Below are positions 27,663-36,617 of a stretch of DNA of 64,000 nucleotides, piece by piece. Location of the stretch: assembly GCA_045560765.1 (NCBI GenBank), contig JBJKZD010000006.1, positions 1-64,000 of the forward strand, read 5' to 3'. The position numbers and the translations under genes are program-made. The notes below the pieces were generated by a model. It ran no database searches and had not been told where the DNA came from. It worked only from the letters and a program-made list of their open reading frames with translations. The DNA is from UBA9926 sp913064795 (GTDB lineage: Bacteria > Pseudomonadota > Gammaproteobacteria > Pseudomonadales > Azotimanducaceae). Position 1 is the first letter of the stretch; every line of letters starts with the position of its first letter.

Positions 27663-28138
27663 CAAGCGTTTCCCCCACGAACCGTTCGCACACTTTCCGC
27701 TAAAAATCGAAGTCCCATCACCGAGAAGCCGACTGGCAAGATCAGCTGGCATACCCAAATGGGGACCTCACCAAAGGCCATTAGGTTGTCCTCCATCTCA
27801 AATTGCACCAGCGACACTGAGGCGTCCGCAGCAAGACCGCAAACCCCGGCCGCAAACAAGGAAACAAGGACTTTCGAGAACTGAGCGTGGCGACCGGCTA
27901 CAAAACGCGCTAATAAGTCAATTTTGATGTGCTGCCCTTCTCGACTTGCAACCATGGCCCCCAGCATCGCTAGCCAAAGTACCTGAATTCTCAAAAAACT
28001 CTCAAGCCACAGAAAACCCATATCAAAAACATTGCGGAACACAATCTGCAAGATCGCAAGTGTGAGTGTACTGACGAAGGTGAGACTCAGTACCCAGTTT
28101 TCGAGAACGGCGAAATAGCCCGCAAAGCGGAGCATCAT
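27662..28138 (-). CDS. dctQ: TRAP transporter small membrane subunit DctQ
   Basis: 158-residue inner-membrane protein with four hydrophobic segments (about 5-30, 45-65, 85-105, 125-145) and the family segment FLWLESFLRIQVLWLAMLGA followed by REGQHIKIDLL. It assembles with DctM. The stop codon overlaps the DctM start. It lies 24 bases downstream of DctP. Confidence 0.95.
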   Translation of the reverse strand: MMLRFAGYFAVLENWVLSLTFVSTLTLAILQIVFRNVFDMGFLWLESFLRIQVLWLAMLGAMVASREGQHIKIDLLARFVAGRHAQFSKVLVSLFAAGVCGLAADASVSLVQFEMEDNLMAFGEVPIWVCQLILPVGFSVMGLRFLAESVRTVRGGNA

Positions 28139-28162
28139 GGGAAGACAACCATCAACAAAGCC

Positions 28163-29176
28163 TTAGGGTTGGCGCGCGCGATGAGTGCGTAGAATCGATG
28201 TGAACTCATCTAAAATTGGCTGAGAAACCTCTTCTGCTTCAAGCATTCCCCGCCGCGCATCAACGGCGACCTGACCCCAGGCCGCTAGATCATCCGATGT
28301 TGGCTCAACTGCGGTCACACCTTGAGATACGATTGCCTCGAACGCCTTTAGATTGTCCGTTCGATTGACGCGGTCAATTTTTTGCATCAAAGGATCGAGT
28401 TGGGCAGTAACCAAGGCACGATCAGAGTCACTCATCTTAGCCATTGAGCGCGCATCGATAGCGAGCACCGAGTAAATGTACATCAACGGTAAATCCATCA
28501 TGTAGTCGACATGGTTATGCCATTGCAGTGCAATCGCAACCAAAGGCGGCACAGCAACCGCGTCAACCAATCCAGTTTGGAGGGCCGCCAACACATCTGT
28601 AATGTTGAGTGGCACAGGGCTCACTTTAAAAAGCTTTACCAGCTGCTCTCCAAGCGGATCGCCGTCGGGAACCCAAACTTTCAAATTAGTAAGATCACTG
28701 GGATTAGCCACCGGCTTCTTCGACAGCAGATAAGCAAACCCAGTTTCGATCAGCGGAAAAACGTGCAGACCACCCTGTCCAATACCCTCGATGATTCCCG
28801 GATCCATTTTTTCTCGAACAACATCGACCTCTTCAAAATCTTTTAATTGAAGGGGTAAATTATAGATTTGCAGGTCCGTGTAGTAGCGAATCAAAGTTCC
28901 GGCTGCCAACGCTCCGCCGTGCAGTTGACCAATTCGCATCTTTCTCAGCACAGTAAAATCGTCGCCCTGCACGCCACCTGGATAGAGCTTAAATTTCACT
29001 CGGCCATCTGTTTTCTGGCCAATCACCTTCATCGTTTGGCGAAGTTCCTTGATCCACCCAAGACCATCTGGCGCGATGGTCGCCATCTTAATCGTCTGCG
29101 CATTGACGCCGACACTGCCTATCAACACCACCGCACCCAAGAGTCCGGTAAAAAGTATTCGCAACCGCATTTTCAT
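28163..29176 (-). CDS. dctP: TRAP transporter solute-binding protein DctP
   Basis: 337-residue periplasmic binding protein. It begins with a signal peptide ending near GVNAQ, then IKMATIAPDGLGW. The TRAP-type fold shows GDDFTVLRKMRIGQLHGG, a VWVPDGDPL segment and DVLAALQTGLVDAVAVPP, in which the Arg-binding site of classic carboxylate binders is not obvious. The ligand is unknown; the pairing with a TatT lipoprotein suggests something other than C4-dicarboxylates. The start at 29176 lies 4 bases after the TatT stop; a longer frame to 29194 would overlap that gene. Confidence 0.93.
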   Translation of the reverse strand: MKMRLRILFTGLLGAVVLIGSVGVNAQTIKMATIAPDGLGWIKELRQTMKVIGQKTDGRVKFKLYPGGVQGDDFTVLRKMRIGQLHGGALAAGTLIRYYTDLQIYNLPLQLKDFEEVDVVREKMDPGIIEGIGQGGLHVFPLIETGFAYLLSKKPVANPSDLTNLKVWVPDGDPLGEQLVKLFKVSPVPLNITDVLAALQTGLVDAVAVPPLVAIALQWHNHVDYMMDLPLMYIYSVLAIDARSMAKMSDSDRALVTAQLDPLMQKIDRVNRTDNLKAFEAIVSQGVTAVEPTSDDLAAWGQVAVDARRGMLEAEEVSQPILDEFTSILRTHRARQP

Positions 29177-29180
29177 CGCT

Positions 29181-30050
29181 TCAGAAATAATCATTAGACT
29201 CTGCCAACAGTTCGACGGCCCGCTCTTGAGCCAAAGTGTTTATGAGGGTGAGATTGGGTGCCACTGGGTTCGCCGCAATGACGCTTCGAAGAAGCTCATC
29301 GTGCAAAGCCTGATCAAAGACGAGCTTTGCATATTGTTCGGCATAAATGACTTGGGCCATCAGGAACCTACCCTCCGAATACTCGAGGGCTTTTTCAAAG
29401 TGCAGACGCCCTTTTTCCGGGTTTCCGCCCATGCTTGCGGGCAGGACTGTTTCCAGCCCGCCCATGTAGAGATGGGCGCGACCTGCATCGTAGTCATCTT
29501 TAAGAGCCAGTACTCGACTCATCAATGCTTTGACTCTCGCCAGCTGGCCCACCGCTGCCCAGTCACTGCTATTGGCCTGAATCCAGCCTGTCCATGCTGC
29601 TGCGAGGGCAAACGCGGGATCAAGGTCGTCTAAATCAATGAGTGCAACCCGGTCAGAAAAATCTGAAAAGCTTATGTCTGGCAGATCGCACAACTTGGCA
29701 ACTTTTAAACAGGCGCCCCGATTAGCATAGTTGAACGCCTTGAGACTCAGCCGCGAACTGCGATCCGCATCGACCAAGCTCGCAAAGGCTCCGTTGAGAT
29801 CTGCCGCTGCGAGGAGCAAGTCCGGCGAGGGCTGATCGCCCAAAACAAGACTATCAATTAGAACCAAGTAGGCTGGAATGGCCTCACGAACCGTATCAAC
29901 ATCGCTCGAATCTAAAATAGCGGTTGAGAGATTATTGGCAAGCTGGTTGGTCGCATTATTGACCAAGCTAGAGCAAGACGTCAGACAGCCTACCGTTACC
30001 AGCAGAACCCCTAATATTCGAAGTTGAGACCAAGGGCTTGTAGGGTTCAT
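29181..30050 (-). CDS. tatT: TatT family lipoprotein, TRAP-associated TPR protein
   Basis: 289-residue lipoprotein: hydrophobic signal and lipobox LTSC near residue 26, followed by helical TPR-like pairs (ANRGACLKVAKL, RAHLYMGGLETVLPASMGG, GRLHFEKALEYSEGRF). This is the pattern of TatT, described as the T component of tripartite TRAP transporters in Treponema, which trimerises and docks the solute-binding protein TatP. It sits first in the cluster, directly before dctP. Family assignment is by recognition of the GGLETVLPA and GNPEKGRLHFEKAL blocks. A role in ligand hand-over is inferred from that precedent. Confidence 0.88.
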   Translation of the reverse strand: MNPTSPWSQLRILGVLLVTVGCLTSCSSLVNNATNQLANNLSTAILDSSDVDTVREAIPAYLVLIDSLVLGDQPSPDLLLAAADLNGAFASLVDADRSSRLSLKAFNYANRGACLKVAKLCDLPDISFSDFSDRVALIDLDDLDPAFALAAAWTGWIQANSSDWAAVGQLARVKALMSRVLALKDDYDAGRAHLYMGGLETVLPASMGGNPEKGRLHFEKALEYSEGRFLMAQVIYAEQYAKLVFDQALHDELLRSVIAANPVAPNLTLINTLAQERAVELLAESNDYF

Positions 30051-30296
30051 CGACTCGCTGCAACTCCACTTTTCGAATACATTGCCTGTTTCCGCATCCT
30101 TGTATCAACGCTCCACCAAACAGCACCTGAAGCTCCGCACTTGAGTACTCGCCTCCAGGACGGTCGCAGCCAGTAAGGCTGCTGGGAAGGTCAGCTATCC
30201 AGACCGGTCACCGTGTTTCCTGAGGCCATTTCTCTGCCTGCCGCTGCCCAATCTCAAATCTTAACCGAATCTTACGTGATGCTGCTCCTAAAAGGA

Positions 30297-30884
30297 TCAG
30301 AGCTCGTCTCTCACGTGGAAGCGCTCATTGAGCGTGATGATCGACTTCTCTCCAGTGCTGGCTGCTCGAAAGCGGCTGACACTGGTGTAGTAGGGATTAA
30401 AAAACATCGTCAGCGGCATCTTAAGCACGTGTGCCGCCCAAACATTGACAACGCCACCGTGGCAGGTGACTGCAACAGTCTTGCCTCGGTTTTCAGCGAT
30501 AATGGCCTCTAGAGACTCGATCACTCGGTCCGAAAACGCATCGAAGTCGACGCTCATCTCACCCTGCATCAACTTCAGCCAGGCCTCGTAGTTTTCCTGC
30601 TTCAACTGCTCCACCGGAATATACTCTGATGACTCTTGATCATATTCGGCGACACCATCTCGTAACTCGATCGGCAAGTTCATCAACGCAGCCAAAGGCT
30701 CGGCGGTCTGCATCGCTCGACGCATCGGGCTGGAGTAGAGTCTAGATATGGGTTCGCTACACAAATATTCGGCGACGCGCTGGGCTTGATGGTGCCCTTT
30801 CTCAGAAAGATTTGGATCTGCAGCGCCGCCATCTTGACGGACTACTTTTTCTGGAAGGCCATGACGGACCAATATTAATTCCAT
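30297..30884 (-). CDS. histidine phosphatase family protein
   Basis: 195-residue cytoplasmic phosphoglycerate-mutase-like phosphatase. The catalytic LVRHG is at 5-9 with His8 as nucleophile, SSPMRRAMQTAEPL holds the second Arg, and TCHGGVVNVWAAHVL carries the C-terminal catalytic His. Substrate unknown; the branch is broad. No operon partner: the next minus-strand gene upstream, ExbD-like, starts about 530 bases away and ends 127 bases before this gene. Confidence 0.9.
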   Translation of the reverse strand: MELILVRHGLPEKVVRQDGGAADPNLSEKGHHQAQRVAEYLCSEPISRLYSSPMRRAMQTAEPLAALMNLPIELRDGVAEYDQESSEYIPVEQLKQENYEAWLKLMQGEMSVDFDAFSDRVIESLEAIIAENRGKTVAVTCHGGVVNVWAAHVLKMPLTMFFNPYYTSVSRFRAASTGEKSIITLNERFHVRDEL

Positions 30885-31011
30885 GAGCGACTCTTTTGAT
30901 GGGCTACCTAATCGACTTCACAATGGATAATCTTCCCTCTGTGAAGCAGCTCGGATATCAAGGACTTGAACGGCGCGCTGTTATCAGCGCGCCAAATGAA
31001 AGGACGAATCG

Positions 31012-31413
31012 TTAAGTTGCTGCGATCGATACCGAGTAAATACCGGCCTGTCGCGCTGAATCCATGACGTGAATCATCGTTTCTGTCGTGCTATCCGGAT
31101 GGGGCTGCACAACAACAGGCGCGTCAGGGTTCTCGGCGTGCAGCCGCTCGATATTGGCCCTCACTGCTCTGAAATCTACATCTCGGCCACGAATTCTAAT
31201 GCGGTCGCGATTCGTAATCTGCACCACAATGCTCTGCTTATCGGCGTCTTTTACGTTCTGGTTTTTGTCTGGACTGTTAACATCGAGTCCGATCTCTTTC
31301 ACAAACGTGGCCGTCACGATAAAGAAGATCAGCATAATAAACACGACATCAAGCATCGGGGTTAAATCGATTTCTTCTGTTTCTTCGCCGATTACCGCTT
31401 TACGTCTTCGCAC
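31012..31413 (-). CDS. exbD: ExbD/TolR family protein without adjacent ExbB
   Basis: 133-residue inner-membrane protein. A single N-terminal transmembrane helix (about 18-40) contains the conserved Asp22 in LTPMLDVVFIMLIFF, the proton-path residue of ExbD/TolR. A periplasmic domain follows with IQVTIT-like strands and the VVQPHPDSTTETMIHVMDSARQAGI segment. Normally it needs an ExbB/TolQ partner to power TonB or Tol; none is encoded next to it. About 400 bases upstream contain only a tandem repeat before a transposase remnant, so a partner gene may have been lost or may be elsewhere. Confidence 0.92.
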   Translation of the reverse strand: MRRRKAVIGEETEEIDLTPMLDVVFIMLIFFIVTATFVKEIGLDVNSPDKNQNVKDADKQSIVVQITNRDRIRIRGRDVDFRAVRANIERLHAENPDAPVVVQPHPDSTTETMIHVMDSARQAGIYSVSIAAT

Positions 31414-31455
31414 ACAGACCTCCTTGACCTACCATCTATTGTAAAACCAACTTTT

Positions 31456-31527
31456 GTCTAAACCGTCTAGTGTCTAAACCGTCTAGTGTCTAAACCGTCT
31501 AATGTCTAAACCATCAAATGTTTAGAC
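31456..31527. repeat. 16-bp tandem repeat ending in an inverted repeat
   Basis: Four units of GTCTAAACCGTCTAGT start at 31456, 31472, 31488 and 31504; the first two are identical and the last two diverge. The last unit plus the following eight bases form a perfect hairpin GTCTAAAC / GTTTAGAC (31504-31511 and 31520-31527). It lies 43 bases upstream of the ExbD start, so it could affect that promoter, or be a neutral repeat. Confidence 0.8.
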
Positions 31528-31819
31528 CCTATATTGTAAAGGCCCTTTTCACGCTGATGAAGCGCTGTGAACCGAGCAATCTCCAACCGAGTCGCTGGAT
31601 CATAATACGATCCCTAACGAATGCCTACCCATCCAGCCTGAGCCTACAGTCGCCCTAGCGCGGTTGATGATATCGATTCTCCAATTGAACTACAACGACT
31701 GGAACGCACACTTTTCAGTCGGCACATCCGGTTTCTTGCTCGATTCTAGGACGGCGTTTTTCGTAGAGGCAGCCGAGAGGGTAATGATTTTAGCGCTTGA
31801 GGATCTGAAGGCTGGTCTG
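31528..31819. other. gene-free spacer
   Basis: Between the tandem repeat upstream of ExbD and the end of the transposase remnant I see no gene, RNA or clear promoter. An open frame on the plus strand from 31664 runs into the transposase and has no recognisable content. Confidence 0.6.
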
Positions 31820-32678
31820 CTAAACAATCTTCTGGGCGGCATTGACCACTTTACTGACTGTGGTGTAGTGCAGACCGAGATGTTGTCCTATCTCTGCAAG
31901 CGTATAACCGTAGTCCACATGCGCCAACGTGATGCGATGATTACGTTCTTGTCGAGTCATCTGATGCATACCGCGGAACATCACACGTAATGATTTTCTC
32001 CGTCCAGCCAGTTTGGGCGCCTGCTTTGCCTTGGCGGTGTTCTGTAGCAATGATTGCATTCGTTCAACGAAAGCCTCCGTCCCCAATAGGACCTGTGCGG
32101 TCCGGTCATTAAGCGGCGATTCAAACGGTTCCTGAGTTTCCACATAGTCACGAAAAACCTTCGGTGCTTGCGCCAGCTTTTTGTGGAGTTGCCGATACAG
32201 GTCATCAGGGTAGAGCATCTCTGGCATGTGACTCGCGCCGACCAGCGCGCTGTAACTACTATGAACGTAGGATTCAGGTTTTTTGGCGAGGCCGACACGA
32301 TTGGGGTTTAACGCAGCATGCCTACAAATGGGCAACAGGAAGGCTTCCTTTTCAAACAGAATACTCTTAAAACGACCATGAAAAACCGGCCCTTCTGAAG
32401 CATGGCATCGATTATAGTGCTGAGTATAGACACCGTTTAACTGCCGCATGCCCTTCGACAAGGTTCGCTTCTGGGACCTCAATGACGAGGTGGTAGTGAT
32501 CCGGCAGCATAAGACGTAGCTTTGCAGGAGCCAGTTAAAACGGTGGATGACGCTCTCAAGGACTTGCTCGAAGACCCGGTAGTCACGCTCATCTTTGAAA
32601 CGCTGGCCGGCCCTGTAGCGCCCTGCCCGTTACGTAGTAGCAAGCACCGGGGAACTCTATTCGAGGTGGTCGTGACAT
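31820..32678 (-). pseudogene. Y1/REP-associated tyrosine transposase, frameshifted
   Basis: Transposase of the IS200-like/RAYT family, broken. From ATG at 32678 the family opening RPPRIEFPGACYYVTGR is readable. The frame must then shift to give RFKDERDYRVFEQVLES and RFNWLLQSYVL, shift again for LPDHYHLVIEVPEANLVEG, which holds the HUH-type DHYH motif, and shift back for MRQLNGVYTQHYNR onward. The last two shifts (loss of one A in TTATG, gain of one G in GAAGGG) compensate, so an open frame of 220 codons remains from a TTG at 32482, but with the catalytic motif read out of frame. The C-terminal helix-turn-helix (YTLAEIGQHLGLHYTTVSKVV) is intact. Confidence 0.85.
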
Positions 32679-33110
32679 ACTGCTCAAAGATTCCTTTTTC
32701 AATCTGACATTTTAGAAGCTGGCCATGTCCTTTCGCAACTTACGAGTGATGCTTGTTGCCGAGGCTACAGCCGAGTGTTCCGAGAAACATCCTTCCCTGT
32801 AGCTTCATCGCTTCTTTAGTTTAGTCCCGGCTTTATTGCTGTGAACGTCCGAGCATTTCCCCCGCCGTGCATCCTAACCTGGTTCGGCCCCTAAGACCTT
32901 TGGGCCGAGAAGCCTCTTTTAAATTCACGTTAAAATTTTATTATGTTTACATTAAGATTCTAGAAGACGGCCGAGCATCATAACCCCCAACCCTCGGGGC
33001 AGCAAGACTGAATTCGATATTCCTCGCTTGACTCGCGATAAGACACACATGTACGGTGCTTTTGGTACTGCAACATTTTCATTTAACTTTGACTTATTAG
33101 GGAGCCCGTC
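32679..33110. other. gene-free spacer with a small hairpin
   Basis: No gene is seen. A 7-bp inverted repeat TCGGCCC / GGGCCGA with an 11-base loop sits at 32884-32908 and is followed by CTCTTTT; it could be a remnant terminator or a transposase-associated palindrome. TTGACT at 33028-33033 is a possible -35 for the hydratase genes, but no good -10 lies at the right spacing. Confidence 0.45.
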
Positions 33111-33605
33111 ATGGCCGTCGATAAATTCCCCATCGAAGCAGGACACATCATGTTGTTCGCTAGATCCATCGGAGATGCGAACCCCATCTATTACGATGAA
33201 TCCTATGCTAAAACCACAGAACCTGGAGCAGTGGTTGCACCCCCGACCTTCGTTCAAGCCAGCGCTCAATTCGACCCGGACTACTTTTTACGACCCAAAA
33301 TCGGCCAGGAATGGTTTGGGTCAGCCAAAGGCCCCACAGGCATTACCGAGAAGAAAGGCGGCGGTGGTGGCGGTGCCGGCGGCGGACTCCATGCCGAACA
33401 ACACTACGTCTATCACAAGCCCCTCAAAGCCGGCGACACCCTCACCGCGACCGTAAAACCCGGCAACAGCTGGGAAAAAGAAGGTCGGCGAGGCGGGAAA
33501 CTAATGTTCAGCGAATCGGTGACAGAATATCGAGATCTATCCGGCGATCTCGTGGTCACCGCAACCAGCGTCGGCGTTCGCACAGAACGACCAGCCACCA
33601 GTTAA
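33111..33605 (+). CDS. MaoC/FAS1-like dehydratase subunit with glycine-rich loop
   Basis: 164-residue hot-dog-fold protein of the type that pairs with a second MaoC subunit (HadA-like). FARSIGDANPIYYDE is the N-terminal hot-dog motif and AEQHYVYHKPLKAGD the following strand region. Between them lies a run of glycines (about 83-94) longer than the loop I expect in relatives. The catalytic D-x-N-P-x-H is degenerate (DANPIYYD), as usual for the structural partner. ATG at 33111 follows AGGGAG-like sequence. It lies 17 bases before the second MaoC gene. Confidence 0.85.
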   Translation: MAVDKFPIEAGHIMLFARSIGDANPIYYDESYAKTTEPGAVVAPPTFVQASAQFDPDYFLRPKIGQEWFGSAKGPTGITEKKGGGGGGAGGGLHAEQHYVYHKPLKAGDTLTATVKPGNSWEKEGRRGGKLMFSESVTEYRDLSGDLVVTATSVGVRTERPATS

Positions 33606-33622
33606 TCGACAGGGGAACGAAC

Positions 33623-34045
33623 ATGTCACTGAATAAAAACGATTTAAATGTTGGCGACGTCTACAGCGAAGAGGTTTGTAATAACCTCTCGAGAACTCAG
33701 ATCGTGCAGTATGCTGGCTCCTCTGGGGATTACAATCCTCTGCATTCCGATGAAATCTTCACGACACAAATCGCAGGTTACCCATCTGTCTTTGCACACG
33801 GCATGCTCTCAATGGGTATGACCGGTAGGATGCTCACCAATTATGTCGGAGACGGGCGACTTACAGCGTTTGGCGTTCGATTCACCTCGCAGGTTTTCCC
33901 GGGCGCGACCCTCACAGCGACGGCAACCATTGAGGCGATCAGAGAAGAAAACGGCGAGCATTTCATCGACCTATCGGTCTCGACGAAAGACAGTGAGGGC
34001 GTTGAAGTGATCAAAGGACAGGCCTCGGCGCGGGTCGACGCTTAG
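33623..34045 (+). CDS. MaoC family (R)-hydratase/dehydratase, catalytic subunit
   Basis: 140-residue hot-dog hydratase. The hydratase-2 motif is complete: YAGSSGDYNPLHSDE with catalytic Asp and His, then FAHGMLSMGMTGRML. It hydrates an enoyl-CoA or dehydrates the (R)-3-hydroxyacyl thioester. ATG at 33623 follows AGGGGAAC; the longer open frame upstream lies inside the partner gene. With the preceding subunit it should form the heterodimeric enzyme known from HadAB-type pairs. Its place among fatty-acid enzymes fits. Confidence 0.9.
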   Translation: MSLNKNDLNVGDVYSEEVCNNLSRTQIVQYAGSSGDYNPLHSDEIFTTQIAGYPSVFAHGMLSMGMTGRMLTNYVGDGRLTAFGVRFTSQVFPGATLTATATIEAIREENGEHFIDLSVSTKDSEGVEVIKGQASARVDA

Positions 34046-34084
34046 CCGTTTAAGGCGGCTCAACCCAGGGTCTCTAACTGTCTT

Positions 34085-34152
34085 TTGTGCTCTGGCAGCC
34101 CTTGCGCTCTGGCAGTCTTTGCGCTCTGGCAGCCTTAGCGGCCTGGCAGCCC
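34085..34152. repeat. 17-bp tandem repeat, four units
   Basis: Four units of about TTGCGCTCTGGCAGCCT start at 34085, 34102, 34119 and 34136, each with one to four changes. It lies 40 bases after the MaoC stop in a convergent spacer. Confidence 0.8.
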
Positions 34153-34536
34153 CGACTAAGCGCTTAAAATTAACCATCGCTAAAAAAAGATCGCTGTTTC
34201 CTTCGGCAACGGCACACGATGGTCCGAGTCAGATAAAGAGATTCATCAGCAATCAGAGGCGATGCACGCGTCGCTGCCGAGATTAATCTGACTGATCAAT
34301 GCCGTCTTAGCACTCTGGGCCGCCATCGTCTGATTTTCGTTGCCCTCTTATCCGCCGCAGCCCAATTCACCAAGGAGCCTCGATGGATCGCTTCGCTTGG
34401 ACACCTCGATCGATAGATCGCTTTTAAGAGGGCGTCTATCTGGGATAGGGCTCATCGGCTATCTGGGATGGGTCTCAAGACCATCGAGCGGGAGCATGAA
34501 CGAAACGCCATCGACCAGAGCGCACCTCCAAAAGAT
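34153..34536. other. gene-free convergent spacer
   Basis: Nothing codes here. There is a second, weaker direct repeat around CTATCTGGGAT (about 34435 and 34459). No terminator with a T-run was found for either flanking gene. Confidence 0.5.
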
Positions 34537-36609
34537 CTAATCTTCGGGCGAGGAAAAAGCTCGCAGAATCATGCCAGGGGTTAAAACTTGGGGCAGGATC
34601 AAAGGCTCGTCGAACCCTTCGCGATAAGCCAAATACAGCGGCACGCCTACACGATCGAACTGTGCCAATGCTTGAGTAATGTCAGGATCCTCTCGCGTCC
34701 AATCGGCCTTCATATAGGTGATATCGTTCGATTCAAACAGCGCCTCAGTCTCGGGTGTAGCAATTGCAACAGCTTCATTTACTTTGCAGGTAATACACCA
34801 ATCCGCGGTGAAGTTAACAAATACCGGACCTCTGGCTCTGGCAGCGTTCAGCGCGGCGGTGGAGTACGCGATACTTTGGGTGGGGGCTTGAGAAACATTG
34901 CGGTATTTTGTCGATCCCCCCGCCACGCTTTGATTAATGGGTTCGATCGCCGACAAACTGGCCAGCGAGCAGAAGCCCAGCACAAGTAGGATTAATCGAT
35001 TCAACCAACGATTTGCATCGAATCGGACCCAAATCCAGATGAGCACCGTCAACAGTAGGCCTGCGACAGCAGCAAAGACAAAGCCATCCGCGCCAGCCTG
35101 GCGAATCAAAATCCAAAAAAGCCAAATCACGGTCGCGTACATCAAAAACGCAGCGCCCTGCCGAAAGCTCTCCATCCAAGGCCCCGGTTTCGGTAGTCGC
35201 GACATCAGCGCAGGGATATACGTGAGCAATAACAGCGGCAGGGCCATTCCGAATCCCAGACTCGCAAAGATCAGCAGTGCCACATGGGGTGGTTGAACGA
35301 GCGCAAAACCGAGCGCTGCACCCATAAAAGGTGCGGTGCAAGGCGCTGCAACCACCACAGCGAGCACCCCGTTGAGGAAGGCACCCAGCGCACCACTGTC
35401 GGAAACACCTGGCACAGAGATACCGCCAGTTAATTCGAAAAAACCGGACAAATTAAAACCCAGGACTAAGAAGATAAGACTTAACCCGGCAACGATCATC
35501 GGCGACTGAAGTTGAAAACCCCATCCAAGCTCCTCACCAAAATAACGCAAACCGATCAACAACGAAGCAACGAGCAAAAAGCTGATGACCACCCCCAAGG
35601 TATACCACCAACCCTGAAGTCGCTGACGGGTTCTAGAGCTGGATGACTCCTTGATTAGGCTCATCACCTTAATCGACAGCACCGGGAAAACACACGGCAT
35701 AAGATTCAGCAATAAGCCGCCGAGAAGCGCTGCGAGCATCGCGGTCAATACAGTTAGCGTCGAGCCTTTAGACTTAGGTACTGGCACATCGATGATCACA
35801 GCTGAACGAATCAGCGCGCCTCCAACCCGCTCTTCGTACCACAGCAAACCCGAGTAATCCGTGGCTGGCTCTGACCCAAATCGTGTCCAAACAGAAAAAC
35901 CCTCAGGGCCGAATTGCGTGCGAGGTGCCTCGGTCAAATCCACCAAATCGGATTCAAAGGGTAAAAAGTACAGACCGTTGATTCTATCCTGATCGAGACC
36001 CGGTAGACCCATCGTAATCTTTAAGATTGATGGTTCGTCCCAAGTCGCCGTCGTCAGCAAAGGCAGAGACTGGGGCAGCGCCAAATTTTGAAATCGGGCC
36101 ATCAATTCTGGATCATTTCCAGCGATACCGACCACAGGTACAGAAATTTGAAAACTCGCCTCCTCGGGAATACAGACATCCGAGCAGACAAGCCAGCGAC
36201 CCGACAGCGTCAAGTCAATCACCGCTGCATCTTTTAAATCACCAAAGGACAAAACCTGCGTTAATAGAACGCTGTTTTTATAGCCCAAATTAATGAGGGG
36301 CCCGTAAGGGATACGCTCGGGAATTGGCCAAGTGATTTGTGAGGCACTCGTCAGCCCCTCTGCTCGCCACGATAACGATACGGCCTCTCCGGAATCTCCT
36401 GGATTGCGCCAATAGGTGTGCCACCCTTCGGGCAGTAGAATTTCGACGCCGACCAGCAAAGATCCTTTCGATACGACGCCCTCGGCAGGAGACAACACCC
36501 TGACATCGGCCTCTCCTGAGTTCACCCAAGGCGACTCCAGCGCCCTGGATGCTGGGCTTAACAGCGCCAACCCAACAAGCAATACCAGCCCTAAAGACAA
36601 AGAAGGCAT
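34537..36609 (-). CDS. protein-disulfide reductase of the DsbD/ScsB family
   Basis: 690-residue membrane protein that carries electrons from cytoplasmic thioredoxin to periplasmic thiol partners. After a signal peptide ending near SRALE comes a DsbD-alpha-like domain with the pair in LVCSDVCIPEEA. The membrane domain has about eight helices, with redox cysteines in LMPCVFPVLS and AAPCTAPFMG. The C-terminal thioredoxin domain has ADWCITCKVNE. All six redox cysteines are present. ATG at 36609 is chosen because GAAGGG lies just upstream; the frame opens from a GTG at 36635. The start overlaps the carboxyltransferase stop by a few bases or lies just after it. Confidence 0.92.
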   Translation of the reverse strand: MPSLSLGLVLLVGLALLSPASRALESPWVNSGEADVRVLSPAEGVVSKGSLLVGVEILLPEGWHTYWRNPGDSGEAVSLSWRAEGLTSASQITWPIPERIPYGPLINLGYKNSVLLTQVLSFGDLKDAAVIDLTLSGRWLVCSDVCIPEEASFQISVPVVGIAGNDPELMARFQNLALPQSLPLLTTATWDEPSILKITMGLPGLDQDRINGLYFLPFESDLVDLTEAPRTQFGPEGFSVWTRFGSEPATDYSGLLWYEERVGGALIRSAVIIDVPVPKSKGSTLTVLTAMLAALLGGLLLNLMPCVFPVLSIKVMSLIKESSSSRTRQRLQGWWYTLGVVISFLLVASLLIGLRYFGEELGWGFQLQSPMIVAGLSLIFLVLGFNLSGFFELTGGISVPGVSDSGALGAFLNGVLAVVVAAPCTAPFMGAALGFALVQPPHVALLIFASLGFGMALPLLLLTYIPALMSRLPKPGPWMESFRQGAAFLMYATVIWLFWILIRQAGADGFVFAAVAGLLLTVLIWIWVRFDANRWLNRLILLVLGFCSLASLSAIEPINQSVAGGSTKYRNVSQAPTQSIAYSTAALNAARARGPVFVNFTADWCITCKVNEAVAIATPETEALFESNDITYMKADWTREDPDITQALAQFDRVGVPLYLAYREGFDEPLILPQVLTPGMILRAFSSPED

Positions 36610-36617
36610 TGAACCCT

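Noticed and set aside
31456..31527. Direct repeats that might be a CRISPR array
   Set aside because: Units are 16 bp and contiguous, without spacers, and no cas gene is near. The same holds for the arrays at 17453, 34085 and 46411.
31664..31990. Plus-strand frame of 108 codons
   Set aside because: Lies largely antisense to the transposase remnant and has no recognisable content.
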